64,000 nucleotides of DNA from Hirundichthys speculiger (taxonomy: Eukaryota; Chordata; Actinopteri; Beloniformes; Exocoetidae): the NCBI GenBank assembly GCA_018398805.1, contig JAGFBZ010001932.1, positions 124,001 to 188,000 on the forward strand. Reading direction: 5' to 3'. The translations under genes and the position numbers were made by a program. The notes under the pieces were generated by a model. That model had not been told where the DNA came from, did not search any database, and worked only from the letters and a program-made list of their open reading frames with translations. This document shows, piece by piece, positions 1-12,033 of this stretch; the first letter of the stretch is position 1; each line of letters opens with the position of its first letter.

Positions 1-2269
1 CAAAAGAACAGTTTTTAGCTCAGGTTTTAGCTCAGAGTGTCCCCCTATAGGTGTGGAGGTTAAATTACTTGTGATACAGATTTTCTCTTGTTTGGTTTAT
101 TGCTCTATCACTTTCTCATCTCCTCTTCCATCATTACTTTCTTGAGCCTCTCAGTTGCCATCATGTCCGCAGGAGCTCTGAGTAACCTCCATCATTATTA
201 ATGTGTTACAGAGTGACATTAAGTTACATGCAGTTGTCTAAAGAGATGACCAGACAGTTGTCTAAAGTTACATTGGGTGGTTTTTACTGATAGTAGGGAT
301 GGTTTTTTGCAGAAGCAAAGCAATGCCTTGCAAATGATCAAATATTTCTTCAAATGAAAGTGAAACTGATATTTGCTTGCTTTAAATAAACAACTCAAGG
401 TGTGAGGTGGTCCTCAATATTAGTAGTGAGTTGGATTTATTCAAGCTGGGAGCTCATTCTGTGATTCTGCTGATTCTGTCTCAGTAGGATTCTGAGCTGA
501 TGGAAGAGTTGTGATGATGGATGGATGGATGATGGATGCTTTACTGGAACAAGGCTGATACTCCTGCTTACAAAATGTAGCAAAATGCTTATGCAATCGT
601 ACTTCAAACCAGTTGTTTGCATAGTAAAATCTGTAAACATTTTCAGTTTACATATTGATATCATTACAGCATGATCTGTGTAGTCAGGAGCAGCTCCTGT
701 TTCTTCTCACTGCTCATCTTTGGCCATGCTGCAATTCACTGAAAATAGCACATTGGTGGGTCTTGTCATGTCAGGGCCATTTGTGCAGTTTGCATTTTGT
801 GTGATGTCATCTCTCTGGCATTTAATGGATGAAAGATCTGTGACACACGTCCATCACTTGTGCAGGAGGGCATGCTTATGCAGTGTGCCAGTGTTTTCAT
901 GTGTTCAGCAGTAGCTCTCACAGTGGATAGAGCTGTCAGCCGGAAGCATGGGTACTGTTAAATAGACACCTTACTCAATGCTACCTCTGGTTCTGACAGC
1001 GGAAGACAGTAAGAAGAGCGACATGGTGCAAATATCAGGAAAGACATGGCACAGTTGGGGTGGAGGAGCAAGTTATATAAATCTGAAGTATGGCTCAAGT
1101 TTGTGTTTGTTCATTGTGGAAATGCACGTCGTACCACTTTTTCAGAGAGGTCTTTGATTAGTTTTTCTGCGCAAGAATGATTCCACGTCATACGACATCA
1201 AAAGAGGGTAAAAAAATGAAGATGTTTGTGCACATTTTAATCCACTGCTTTTCCTGAAATCAAGAGCGAATCCCACAAAATAATACATACGAGCTTAACG
1301 AGTTAAAGATGCCCACTTAGAATCAAAGATGTGAGTGATACCTGAGGTCCTGAATGGTCTTTTACCTTTTCAAGGCTTCTTAACTTTCTGTTATTGGTGA
1401 TGATTGACTGTAGCGATTGGCTCCTCTGTGCCAACATAGAAAGGGTTTGTTCGACAGCACTTACTGAACTGACCAAAACACAGTCAGGTCTGCACAGAAA
1501 GGGAAGCTCTGTACAGAAAGAAAGAGGATTTTAGATTTACACAAGTCTGGAATGTCTTTTGAATTCTTCTCTTATCAAATGCAGTTTTTAAGATCATCAG
1601 CAAATTGGTCTTAAAGACGAAACTGTCAGCTAAGAAGAACTTGGTTGAGTTGGTCAGAAAATAAAGCTACAAAGGCACAATGACCTGAAAGATACTGGAA
1701 TGCTCATTCTGCTGTCAGTTATGTCAGTTTCAAGACAGTTTGAAATGACTGTGGACTGAGAGGTTGTCATCCAAGACAGTCCTACTTGCGCCAGAACTGA
1801 CATCTTCAAGCCCGACAAGTAAAAGGATTTTAAAGGAAGATTTTGGTGTCATATGAAATTAAGGCTGACTGTTTGATCACAATGGCAATATATATGTTTG
1901 GAGGTGTTTAACCAAAGGCCAAAATCTGGTTCAAGTGTAGTTTCATAAACAATCATTAGACTCCCATGTTTAAAACTCCAACTTTACACAGAAAATACAC
2001 ATATTTAAATCCTGATACTTGTAAAGTAACAATTTTGGTCTCCATTGTTAGATTTTACATTTATGACAACTGAACAGTGATTTCTTTTAGCACCCCATCA
2101 GGTAAAATTACATAAATCCATAAATGTATGCATAACTTGGAGCATGTTTTTAAGTGGCAGTCTATGGTGTCTCATGGCTAGCAGTCACCTTAGATATTTA
2201 AAAGCTTCTGTGAAACTTCTCTTATTTTAAAGATAATGTGGCTTGTTGAGCTGTTAACTATACTATTGC
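1..2269. other. Anonymous intergenic or intronic DNA
   Basis: No gene is recognisable on either strand. Open frames here are short (under about 80 codons) and lack splice context or family resemblance. The only clear structure is a small GATG-type microsatellite near 514-538. Base composition is AT-rich, like the rest of the window. Confidence 0.6.
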
Positions 2270-2433
2270 AGAGACTATTGCAACCAGTTCCGGTGTGGCC
2301 TGAATGGATTCGGTGGTGATTCTAAGCAAAGGAGCTAGAAACATCTATCTTTGTCCCAGGTTGAAAGCTGCTAGCCAGGGACTAACTGGAGGATAGCCAG
2401 CCTGACTGCCTCTCGCTCGTCGACTTCTAACTC

Positions 2434-2655
2434 TTGCAGCAGCTGGACATTCGGTTGAGTGACCCTTGCCTTGGACAGTTTGAGGACTCTTCTCGTTTGA
2501 TTAACCTGACCACTAGGCAACTGTTGAGTTTAGCAAAGAAGAGTCCTGCCCCTCTCCCTCCTCAGCCTACTCCACCAAGCAAAGCCCCAGCAGCTCAGAC
2601 CCCACCATCGGTGCCCAGAGCTGTTGGTTCCAACAGCGTCAATGCTGTTGTCTAG
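2434..2655 (+). pseudogene. Pro/Ser-rich open stretch at L2 5' end (possible ORF1 remnant)
   Basis: A 73-codon plus-strand frame with a Pro-, Ala- and Gln-rich C-terminal half sits 75 bp upstream of the endonuclease frame. Its position suits an ORF1 or a 5' extension of the polyprotein of an L2-type LINE. No RNA-binding or zinc-knuckle motif is visible. It could equally be 5' UTR that happens to be open, so assignment is by position only. Confidence 0.3.
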
Positions 2656-2730
2656 CTCACTAAGGGCCTCTACGTTGCTAAACCTCATATCAACCAGAGG
2701 TCCAGGGAGGGACTGTATTCTTCGAAAATA

Positions 2731-3510
2731 ATGACTATTGTCAAACTACAAAGATTAGATAAGAGAGGAATAGTCAGAGTGTCTGATCAGAGAAATCTTA
2801 TCCATATCCCTTGCAAGAACTCAGCCTCCAGTTTAACTCCAGCACACCTCAAACATGCAGTACTCAATGTCAGATCTTTGAGTAACAAATCATTCTTAAT
2901 TAATAGTTTTATTTCCTCATACAATCTCGATTTTATGTTTTTAACTGAGACATGGCTGGACAAAAACACAGCCAATGCAGTCCTGATTGAATCTAGTCCA
3001 TCTAACTTCACCTTTGTGTCTGAAACATGACAAAACCAGAGGGGTGGTGGTGTTTGTGCGATATTCAGGGACAATATACTCACACACTAGTTATCATTTG
3101 GGGTTTTTTTTTATTTGAATATGTGTCATTCAAAATGGAGATAAAACAATCTTCCATTCTCTATATTTCCATTTACAAACCACCACAGAATTGTTTTTTT
3201 GATGATTTTACTGAACTACTTTCAGTTGTGTGCACTGATTTTGACTGTTTGGTCATAACAGGGGACTTGAATGTGCATGTAGATACAGCTCATGACAAAC
3301 AAGCAAAAGAACTTACTGTTGTACTTGAAATGTTTGGTCTAACTCAGCATGTGACTGAGCCCACCCACAAAAGGGGGCACACTTTAGATCTGCTTATCTC
3401 AAAGTGTGATGCTATTTCAAACGTGGTTGTCGTTGATGTTGCTTTATCTGATCATTTTTGTGTTTTCTTTGACCTGTCAGTTTCACCCAAACTAGAAGTT
3501 GGGTCTGCAG
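2731..3510 (+). pseudogene. L2 endonuclease (APE-like) domain, frameshifted
   Basis: This encodes the nicking endonuclease that starts target-primed reverse transcription. Landmarks visible are VLNVRSLSNK near the N-terminus, LTETWLD with the catalytic Glu, RGGGVCAIF after an in-frame stop at 3028-3030, VITGDLNVHVD, RGHTLDLLIS and LSDHFCVFFDLS with the catalytic Asp-His. The reading frame changes once between about 3030 and 3130. The domain runs straight into the hAT insertion at 3511 and the coding trace resumes after 3823 (VQRRLINDSTG). The catalytic landmarks survive but the frame does not, so it is not functional. Confidence 0.8.
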
Positions 3511-3815
3511 TAGAGGTCTTCGGAAGAACCCGAAAACCCGAGGTTCCGACCCGACCCGAATCGGGTCTCGGGTCCATTCAAAAGACGTGACTCCGGGTTC
3601 GGGTTGGAATCGGTACTGTTAGTCTCGGGTCCAGTCGGTACTCTCTGACAGGCTGGGTCCGCGTTTACTCGAGAGAGAGGTAAAGATATTGGCAGTGGCA
3701 GCCAATGTCAGGACTCGGGTCCTGACATTGGGGTCAGGTCGGGTCGGTTTCGGGTCGAATTTTCACGGGTCCATTTGGGTTCGGGTCCATGAAAGTGGAC
3801 CCATGAAGACCTCTA
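3511..3815. mobile_element. Non-autonomous hAT element inside the L2 LINE
   Basis: A 305-bp element with perfect 11-bp terminal inverted repeats, TAGAGGTCTTC at the left and GAAGACCTCTA at the right. It is flanked by a perfect 8-bp target duplication, GTCTGCAG at 3503-3510 and 3816-3823, the hAT hallmark. The interior is built of GGGTC/GACCC-type words (ACCCGA, TCGGGTC) and codes for nothing. It lies in the LINE between endonuclease and RT and is therefore younger than the LINE. Confidence 0.9.
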
Positions 3816-3867
3816 GTCTGCAGTTGTTCAGAGAAGACTCATAAATGACAGCACAGGGACACAGTTT

Positions 3868-5295
3868 ATGGAAATGATCAGGTTTCAAAATATCCCATGT
3901 TCTAATGTTGATGATCTGTTGAATTCTTACACATCAAGTGTTTTAAAGGTTTTAGATACTATTGCTCCTGTCAAGGTTAGAATGGTTAAAAGTAGGCAAA
4001 AGTCACCATGGGGACAAGAAGATTCAGTCAGGGCACAGAAAAGGGAGTGCCGAGAGCTAAATGGAAATGGCGCAAGTCAAAGCTCCAGATCGATTATGAG
4101 ATTTACGAAGAAAAGTTGTGTGTGTTTAACCAAACATTGTGTAGAACAAGGGAGAGTTATTTTTCTAAAATCATCAAAAACTACAGTAACAACTCCCGTG
4201 TCCCATTTGCTACAGTAAACAGATTAACAAATCCTCCAGTTTCACTGCCCTTAGAACTCATCTCTACGAAGTGTAAAGAGTTTGCAATATTCTTAAATGA
4301 CAAAGTTCAAGGTATTAAAAATGAAATAATTTCCACAACACAAACAACTTACTCTTCTGCCAACTAGACACCTAGAGCTGACACATTTCTCACCTGTAAC
4401 TGACAAAACAGTCAAAGAGATCATCTGCAGTCTGAGTCCACCAAGGTGTTGCCTTGATGAGGTTCCCACTTGATTTATAAAGTCTGTGCTGAACAGTTTG
4501 TTACCACAACTCACTGAATTAACCAACATCTCACTTCAGACTGGAACATTCCCGGAGGCCTTAAAAACTGCTGTCATTAAGCCTCGTCTTAAAGAAGCGT
4601 AGTCTTGATACCACAGTAGTGAAGAACTATCAGCCCATATCAAACCTGCCATTCCTTGGCAAAGTCCTAGAAAAAGTGGTATATCAACAGCTTAATGACT
4701 TTCTCCTGTCTGACAATGTTTTTGATAGTTTTCAATCAGGCTTCAGGGCCCACCACAGCACTGAGACAGCCCTGATCAAGGTGACAAATGATATTTGCCT
4801 GAACACAGACGCAGGAAAAGTCTCAGTCTCAGGACCTAAGCTCTGACTTTGACACAGTTGACCATGCCAATCTTATTACAGAGATTAGAAGACTGGGTGG
4901 GAATCTCTGAAACTGCTTTAAACTGGTTCAGGACCTATCTTAAGGACAGGAGATACTTTGTTGAAATTGGCAACTGTGTCTCAGACCAAATGGCCATGAC
5001 CTGTGGGGTTCCCCAGGGGTCAATCCTGAGACTCCTGTTGTTCAATCCATACATGCTTCCATTAGGCCAGCTAATACGCAGCTATAATGTGTCCTACCAG
5101 GGCTATGCAGATGATACTCTGATCTATGTGTCACTGACAGCAGGAGAACATGGGCCTGTAGATTCATTGTGTCACTGCATCGAACAGATCAGTGTGTGGA
5201 TGCAAAACAACTTTCTCTACCTAAACTCAGACAAAACTGAAGTCATTGTCTGTAGGCCCACAGAAACAAAGAGAAATTATTATCAGTCACCTTGA
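3868..5295 (+). pseudogene. L2 reverse transcriptase region, broken
   Basis: The LINE coding trace continues after the hAT insertion. The linker includes VKVRMVKSRQKSPW. The fingers/palm block (4619-4840) has NYQPISNLPFLGKVLEKV and FQSGFRAHHSTETAL. The following frame (4849-5295) carries TCGVPQGSILR and the catalytic GYADDTLIYVS box, then NNFLYLNSDKTEV. At least three frame changes are needed to read it through (near 4200, 4370-4600 and 4845). A block normally found between the DKTEV motif and the C-terminal part is missing near 5295-5370. Confidence 0.8.
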
Positions 5296-5370
5296 GACTC
5301 TCCAGAACACAGGTGTCAGACTCCAGATTCCTGTCACTCAGAGAACATAGACTTTAAAACAGCTCTGCTT

Positions 5371-5634
5371 GTGTACAAGTCTCTTCATGGTCTAGCCCCA
5401 AAGTCCATCTCTGACATGTTAGATCCATATGAACCAACCAGAACTCTGAGAACCTCAGGTAGTGGTCTCCTGCTGGTGCCCAGAGTCAGGACTAAACGAG
5501 GTGAAGCTGCATTTCAGTCTTATGCTCCTAAAATCTGGAACAGTTTTCCAGAAGATGTGAGACAGGCATCAAATCTGACAATGTTCAGATCCAGGCTGAA
5601 AACAGCTGTGTTTAGATGTACATTTGACAGCTGA
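5371..5634 (+). pseudogene. L2 ORF2 C-terminal block
   Basis: This is the conserved C-terminal segment of L2-type ORF2, recognised by YKSLHGLAPK, EPTRTLRTSGSGLL, FQSYAPKIWNSFPEDVR and FRSRLKTAVF. It ends in TGA just before the 3' UTR. The same block is present in the inverted copy at 9219-9458, which shows that both derive from one subfamily. Confidence 0.8.
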
Positions 5635-6750
5635 AAGGATTTTATCTGCATCCTTCATTTTTAATCTTTAATTCATTAATGATTTTATCTGCACTCTTCA
5701 TTTTTAATTAAATCTATTGATTATTTTTATGCTTGTATGGTTTATGGAATGACTATTTGCCTTCTTGTGATTTTATTATTTTATCTATCTGTAAAGCACT
5801 TTGAATTGCCTTGTGTACGAATTGTGCTCTACAAATAAACTTGCTTTGTCTTTAGCGGCATTGTTCAGTTCGCCCAGGTTGCTACCTTTAAGAATTCAGG
5901 CAATACCCAATTTTAGGACAACATGCAATTGAACGATGAGTGTATTTTAACTGCACCCCTGAAAGCCATTTCTAAGAAAGCCCTTGATATGTCTGTCTGA
6001 CTTAATGTTGTTTGAACACAGCTGGAAAATACATCTCAATATTAAGCGTTTGATTTGTAAAGCCCTTCCATTAGCATGGCCCCCATGTGATACTTGCATA
6101 TTTACTTGGCAGCACGTGAGCAAATGTGTTTTCAGTACATTTGCGTCTGTGCGCCGGCATCTATGGTCCACTGGGGTGTCCATAAGTCTGAATGTGAGCT
6201 TGGGTTAATGCGGTAACCCCTAAACAGGCAAAATCACTTTCACTTGCTATTAAACCATCCTTCATGGGGGAAAAGATGAGCCTTATTATAATCAGAGTCC
6301 CCTGCTAATGACCGCTAATCCCCTCCTACTGAGGAAAAAGTGAACTACAGAGAGGAAGTGGAGTCAAGTGAGCTAAGCCCTGACATGTAAAGCGAGATGG
6401 ATTGAAAGTTGAAGGAGGAAGGAATTAAGACAAAATAAAATGCGACGGAAAGCAGGCATTGGTATTTCAATGTTTGGCTGTTTTTGACCTCTCCCCCTCC
6501 CCATGTACTCATTCCTCCTCTCTGCTTTCAGTTGCTGCTTGCAGCTTCAACACACGCCTCTCAGTGCCACTCGTTCTCCCTCATTTGCAGATATCACAGC
6601 GAGGAAAAATAACTGAATGCATTAGAGTCATCATCATCACCATCATCATCACCAGGAGACACGATGCTTCATCTGTCATCATCCTGCGACACCTCGGCCA
6701 GTTCTGCACAGGGAAGGCTATTACTCTCGATTATCCACCATACACATGTG

Positions 6751-6756
<6 letters not shown>

Positions 6757-6793
<37 letters not shown>
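6757..6793. repeat. (CA)n microsatellite, preceded by (CG)3
   Basis: About 18 CA units follow TGTGCGCGCG. Alternating purine-pyrimidine over some 45 bp favours Z-DNA. A usual vertebrate microsatellite. Confidence 0.95.
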
Positions 6794-6796
<3 letters not shown>

Positions 6797-8021
6797 TATG
6801 GGTAATGATGGGGAGCATCTTTGGCTGCATTCCAAAATCTTTTTCATAATGTTTTTTCATCAGTGTCTGGTTAAAAATGTATAAATCAATTTCTCTCTCA
6901 AGATACTGTTTGATCAACCAGAAGGTTCTTAAATATATTTTTTTCAACCAGATTCTGAAATATAATAATTTTATCATTGCAGAGCAATACCAAACTTCCA
7001 CAGTTCCTGCTATCAATTAGATGATGAAATATCAACACACACACACGCACAGGGATGAAGTTGAGGGTTAAAATGGGGGAGAAATGTGTGGAAGAGAAGA
7101 TGAGAGTGTGAGGAAAGGAAAATAAGAAGAGGTTTTTCAGCAAGCAGATGGATCAATATTTCTTCATCCTTCATTCTACTGGAGCAGTTCAGAGATAACC
7201 TTCTGACAGACCTCACTCAAAGTAGAATAAAATCTTTTTCTCTCCCTGTTATGCTTTCATTCTAGCATTATTTAGACTCCCCCATGAAGTCACTGTTGTC
7301 AAACTGTCACCATTGGTTAAAGGGATTGTTTACCAATAAGCAAAGACTGGGTAACAATGAAGAGCTGTAGTCATAAAACAAGGCAGTAACAGAGGTGTAA
7401 CAGCGGCGGGAACTAAATATTCTGCTACCCTGCCTCTAAATGTTTCACACAGCATTGCGAGACAAGATAAAGGCTCTAAATAGGTGGACTGAGGTCAGGC
7501 TGCAGATCCTATAGAATAAGGAGTCTGTTTAACTCAATTTTATATCAAGTCTTAAGTTTTTCGGGTTTATATTTCAGTTTCCCTCCAAATAATCCATGTC
7601 AAGCTTCAAGACTTTATAGTGTGTGAACTGAAAGATATGCTCTTAATTATCAGCCTTCTTGCAAGAGTACTTTTTGTCTCTGAGAATAAAGAAGTTTACT
7701 TTGAATGCTGTATGCAACTAATCCCCAAGAACTATATAATCTTGCAGTGACATACTCCTTCTTAGTCGCTTTGTTCACTCTCACATGGACATAAGAGAGA
7801 AATACTTCTTGTCTTGCTTAGGCAACAATTTTGATGAATACTGAAAACGCCAGTAAAAAAAATATTGCTTCAACGCATTTGTGATGGATACTTAGACACC
7901 AGTCAATAATTCTATCACAGTGCTGTTATTATTCATTTCAAATTGGTCAGTGCTATCTCTGAGCATTTTCACAAATCTAAAAATGGTCTCAAAAGCCACA
8001 ATCTGATTGTAATTCAGCTCA

Positions 8022-8022
<1 letters not shown>

Positions 8023-8073
<51 letters not shown>
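8023..8073. repeat. (TA)n microsatellite
   Basis: About 25 uninterrupted TA units. Confidence 0.95.
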
Positions 8074-8075
<2 letters not shown>

Positions 8076-9057
8076 TAGCAAACTTTAAAATCTTATCAAC
8101 TAAAAAAGAAAATGCTGACCTGAAAGACCCTATTTATTATTTACTACAAATTAGCAAGAGGCTGAGAAAGAACATATAGGAATGGATAGTTTTGAGTTTG
8201 ATCTACGATCATTGCATTGATCTGTTAAAGTGGTCAGAACCAGCACATTTTAGTAAGAACCAGAACAATCCACCAGTAACAACAGACACACACATATTGC
8301 TTGGCTGTTCAAAACTAAGATGTGACCTTATATTTTGCTTGAAAACATTTCTGTTATTCACAAACATGGTATGTAATGGGAACCTGGAACAGAGGAGCCT
8401 TATTTGGTTTGTGACTGTGTATTTGTGCGTCAGTAGATTTTTTTTTTCCTTTTTGCTCAGTTTGTTCATAAAGCAGCAGGTGTTTTCTGACACCTGGCAC
8501 CGCCTGAAACCAGAGGGCAACCACCCTGCTGGCTTGAGCTGAGCTGCTGAGCTTGAGCATCCAAAGGCCCCAACCACCAACACACACAAACATGTACTTC
8601 GTTCCAGCTGAGCAGAGGCAGCTGCATACGAACAAGTGCTAAGGCTGCCAGCTGGAGTGAGGTGAGATTAAATCTATGCCCAGCTGTTTCATTTCATATA
8701 TACTCTTTAGCCTCTTTAGCGCAAAGCTTTTCTCATTCTTCAATTTTACTTTTATTGTTTTTATCTGTGAAAACACGTTCTATATATACTTTACAACATG
8801 TGAAGGTGTGACAAACGGTGATAACTTCTCCACTTGATGTTGTTTTACGTGGAATACTGCTTTGCTCATGTATAAAGCCCCTGTAACGCACAAATGTAAA
8901 ATTTACTTTGTTGTAGGTGAACCTTATCTCCTCACAATGCATTCAAAATAACACGTATTTCGCATGTAACTCTTTTCTAATTTTTAAAGGCTCAGTCCTT
9001 GCATACACTTGGTTAACTGACACGCACTGCTTCCTCTTAATAATATGAAAAAAAGGC

Positions 9058-9590
9058 AGGGCAAGTTTATTTGTAGAGCACAATTCATACACGAGGCAAG
9101 TGCTTAATAAATACATAAAATCACAAGAAGGCAGTTCTTGTGATTTAAAGCATAAAAATAATCATTAATGAATTAAAATAAAAAGTAATTAAAAATGAAG
9201 GATGCAGATAAAATCCTTTCAGCTGTCATATGCACATCTAAACAGAGCTGTTTTCAGCCTGGATCTGAACATTGTCAGACTTGAGCCTGTCTCACATCTT
9301 TTTTCACACATTTTAGGAGCATAGGACTGAAATGCAGCCTTACCTCTGGGCACCAGCAGGAGACCACTCCCTGAGGTTCTCAGAGTCCGGGTCGGTTCAT
9401 ATGGCTCTAACATGTCAGAGATGTACTTTGGGGCTAGACCGTGAAGAGACTTGTACACAAGCAGAGCTGTTTTAAAGTCTGTTCTCTGAGCGACAGGAAG
9501 CCAGTGCAGAGACCTCAGGACTGGACTAATATGGTCATATTTCCTGGTTCTAGTCTGGACTCCAACATCGGCATTCTGGATGTACTAAAA
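9058..9590 (-). mobile_element. 5'-truncated L2-like LINE 3' end
   Basis: A minus-strand copy of the same L2 subfamily as 2270-5858. It retains the tail (reverse complement of CTACAAATAAACTTGC at about 9062-9078), the C-terminal block at 9219-9458 (YKSLHGLAPK, EPTRTLRTSGSGLL, FRSRLKTALF), and about 120 bp of upstream coding sequence with the usual LHWLPV-type segment near 9490-9520. A deletion removes part of the FQSYAPK-WNSFPEDVR motif. Typical truncation during target-primed integration explains the missing 5' part. Confidence 0.85.
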
Positions 9591-10040
9591 AGGGATGATA
9601 TTATACTGCTGTTTTAAAAAACTGTTTTCGAAAACATAAATTGTGTTCTATGAATACAGTGTAGAGTACAGCATGTCAGTCATGGTTAGTATGTAGTCTC
9701 CCACAGTAAATCCCATTACATGGGGTTCATTGCATTATAGTGGTATGCAGGGTTGACTGTTCAGGTGCACGCTGGAGATTTTCCCAGAAGCACTAAACCA
9801 TCCAGTTTTGATTGTGCAGTTTGCATGCTGTATACTACGTACAACATTTTGGCAAAATCCATTCGCACCAGTAGAAGCCGATATTATGCAGTGTGTCTGT
9901 CCAGCATTTTTCCACCTCTCCAGCCACTATTAGAACCATAAATATTCTCAAAGAAAAATGTTATGAAGGCATCTCCTACATTAAGAATAAACACACCTGA
10001 AGATTGCAGCCAGTTATCATATTTATATGATAACTGGCAC
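9591..10040. other. Anonymous non-coding DNA
   Basis: Nothing recognisable on either strand between the inverted LINE and the (TG/TA)n tract. Confidence 0.5.
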
Positions 10041-10047
10041 ATATATA

Positions 10048-10082
<35 letters not shown>
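10041..10082. repeat. (TA)n(TG)n(TA)n microsatellite, left half
   Basis: A compound dinucleotide tract split by the hAT insertion at 10083-12036. The right half continues at 12037. Confidence 0.9.
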
Positions 10083-10636
10083 TAGGGATGCACCGAAAAT
10101 TCGGCCACCGAAAATTTTCGGCCGAAAATGGCCCAAAAGTGCATTTTCGGTTTTCGGCCGAAAGACTTTTATCACCGAAACAACGCGGCCGAAACAGGAT
10201 GTTGTGATGACGAACAAAAACCGCGGCCAGCACGCGCTTGTCTGGAGAGGGGCCAACATGAGGTGTGGACGTATTTCAATATATCTGAGAAAGACCCACG
10301 GATAGCGATTTGTAAAACATGTAACGCTGAAATTTCAAGAGGGGGTGAATCTGCAAAGACTTTCTCCACGTCGGGTTTGATTTATCACCTGAAATCCAAA
10401 CATCCCCATCGCCATTCTGAATATGAGAAGGCGGCGGCACAGAAAAGGAAAATCCCTCCGAGCGCACCCACTCCGTCTGTGGCGGACGTATTTGAAAAGG
10501 CAAGAAAGTTTTCCAGTGATGGTGCCAAGGCAAAGGGCATTACACAAAAAAATATGGAATTCATTGCCTTTGATGATCAGCCGTTCTCTGTTGTAGAGGA
10601 TGTGGGATTTCGTAGGCTGATCGAGCACATTGAGCC

Positions 10637-11490
10637 CATAGGCGTAGTTTGACTTTTGCGTCGGGGGGGGGGGTGCAAAAATTGTTAAGCACTTTCAACA
10701 AACGGCCGCACTCTCACGCGAACCGGCGCGCAGGCACGCGAACCGGCGCGCATGCACACATATGTGCAAACTCGCGCGCACATGATGGCGCACAAGATAC
10801 ACTCACCACGAAACCATGAAGTCCAAGATTAGATGATGTTCAAAACCAGTAGTTGCAACAGGATACAGTACACAGTAGATGTTATAAATGTTAATGATGT
10901 TAAATGTATTAAAGGTGGGGTGGGTGTTGTTTTTTTGCAACACTTTTTACAATATTGCCTGAAAACCTTTTCACATTTCCATTGCACCCACTGAAATAAA
11001 ATGTTTGCAAAAAAAAACTAAACATTTTGGTCCAGTCTAGAAGGTATAATCAGAGAAAAACTCTGACCAATCAAAAAAGTGATCATCACTATTTTGATTG
11101 GCTGCCTAATACGTCCATCAAATATCACCCCTCCCTCCCTATGGTTCATGCAGTCGTGAATCATGTGAAGGCGTGGTTTCGAGGGGTGAGCTGAAGAGGA
11201 GGAGGCGGAGCCTTTGGGAGGAGGGAGGGAGTGTATATTTTCAAAATCTCACTTGAGTTGGATTGCTGGAACCGTTTTTCAAACAACACCTACTCCACCT
11301 TTAAGAAACAAAATATAACATGATTCATTTAACTGTCACAATATACTGCAGTTTATTTTGGACTTAAAAAAAACATTACGGTCAAAAACATTTATTTATT
11401 TTTGCCAGTTCGTTGACAATGCAATTACATATTTCAGCCACCAGGGGGAGCATTGCTCCCCCTGCCCCCCCCCTGCAAACTCCGCCCATG
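10637..11490. mobile_element. Second hAT nested in the BED-hAT
   Basis: An 854-bp insertion with imperfect inverted ends, CATAGGCGTAGTTTG at the left and CAAACTCCGCCCATG at the right (13 of 15 matching). It is flanked by a perfect 8-bp duplication ATTGAGCC at 10629-10636 and 11491-11498. Subterminal G- and C-homopolymers (near 10663-10673 and 11464-11473) are opposite-strand partners. No coding region is left. It carries the TTAA MITE at 10913-11300. Confidence 0.87.
10913..11300. mobile_element. TTAA-flanked MITE, copy 1
   Basis: A 388-bp element with ends AGGTGGGGTGGGTGTT and AACACCTACTCCACCT (14 of 16 as inverted repeats) and TTAA at both sides (10909-10912, 11301-11304). TTAA duplication suggests a piggyBac-type or Kolobok-type source. 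A TA duplication with longer ends cannot be excluded, because the sequence reads TTAAAGG on one side and CCTTTAA on the other. It is the innermost level of a triple nest. A sister copy is at 59927-60307. Confidence 0.8.
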
Positions 11491-12033
11491 ATTGAGCCCC
11501 GTTATTCCATGCCGAGCAGACGACATTTCTCAGACGTGAGTTTACCTGAGCTGTTTAATGTTATTGCAGCTCACGTCCATAAGCTTATAGCTGCAGATAT
11601 TTTTGTTGTAGTCCTACAGAGAATTTTTTTAAAATGCACTTGACTTAAATGCACTGTGTTTTTATGAGAGAACATTTTTACAATCTTTCAGCAGGCCAGT
11701 CAGTTATAGGCCTGTATTATTATTTAATGTACACCTGAGTGGGGTCAAGTTAAACATTTTATTTTGAATTTTGTTTTATATTGTGCATTGTTGTAATGTC
11801 AGTGCTAATAAATATTTTCATAATTTTGCAATTAATTTATTCTTTGTAGCATTAATATTAATTTATGCAATGGTAATGCCTTGATTTTAGTGAGGTTAGT
11901 TCACAGTCATTGCCATGAATGCAACGGTACTAATAATTGGCATAATAATTTATTTCGGTGTTTCGGTTTTCGGCCTTGGTTTCTTCATTTTCGGTTTTCG
12001 GTTTCGGCCAAGAATTTTCATTTCGGTGCATCC

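Larger units (their letters stand above)
2270..5858 (+). mobile_element. L2-like LINE, near full length but degenerate
   Basis: A non-LTR retrotransposon on the plus strand. Parts seen in order are a short 5' region with a Pro-rich open stretch (2434-2655), an APE-type endonuclease (about 2731-3510), a linker interrupted by a hAT insertion (3511-3815), a reverse transcriptase with a YADD box (about 4160-5295), the conserved C-terminal block (5371-5634), and a 3' UTR. The UTR ends in GTAAAGCACTTTGAATTG and then CTACAAATAAACTTGC near 5785-5850, typical of L2-type tails. Frameshifts and stops (for example near 3018, 3088, 4368 and 4844) and a deletion after the YADD region make it dead. L2 is inferred from the RT wording and tail. 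The left edge is approximate. Confidence 0.85.
5859..9057. other. Anonymous non-coding DNA with microsatellites
   Basis: No gene or transposon is recognised here apart from the (CA)n and (TA)n tracts listed separately. The open frames that cross those tracts are translation artefacts of dinucleotide repeats. Confidence 0.5.
10128..11643 (+). pseudogene. hAT transposase N-terminus, BED zinc finger (ZBED-like)
   Basis: The first part, 10128-10636, encodes a BED-type DNA-binding finger: VWTYFNISEKDPRIAICKTC (Cys-x2-Cys), then GLIYHLKSKHP (His-x4-His), followed by VADVFEKARKFSSD and FRRLIEHIEP. The nested hAT then interrupts codon 170. Dropping the nested element and one target duplication joins 10636 to 11499 exactly in frame and continues with RYSMPSRRHFSDVSLPELF, a segment normal for ZBED-like transposases. 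The trace stops at 11643 after the IAAD motif. The DDE/RNase H fold and the C-terminal dimerisation region are absent, so no activity is expected. Confidence 0.8.

Noticed and set aside
7943..8179. Open frames crossing (TA)n and (CA)n tracts (also near 6459-7016, 10027, 11881, 21842, 37529)
   Set aside because: They are translations of dinucleotide repeats (poly-YI or poly-HT) without independent coding evidence.
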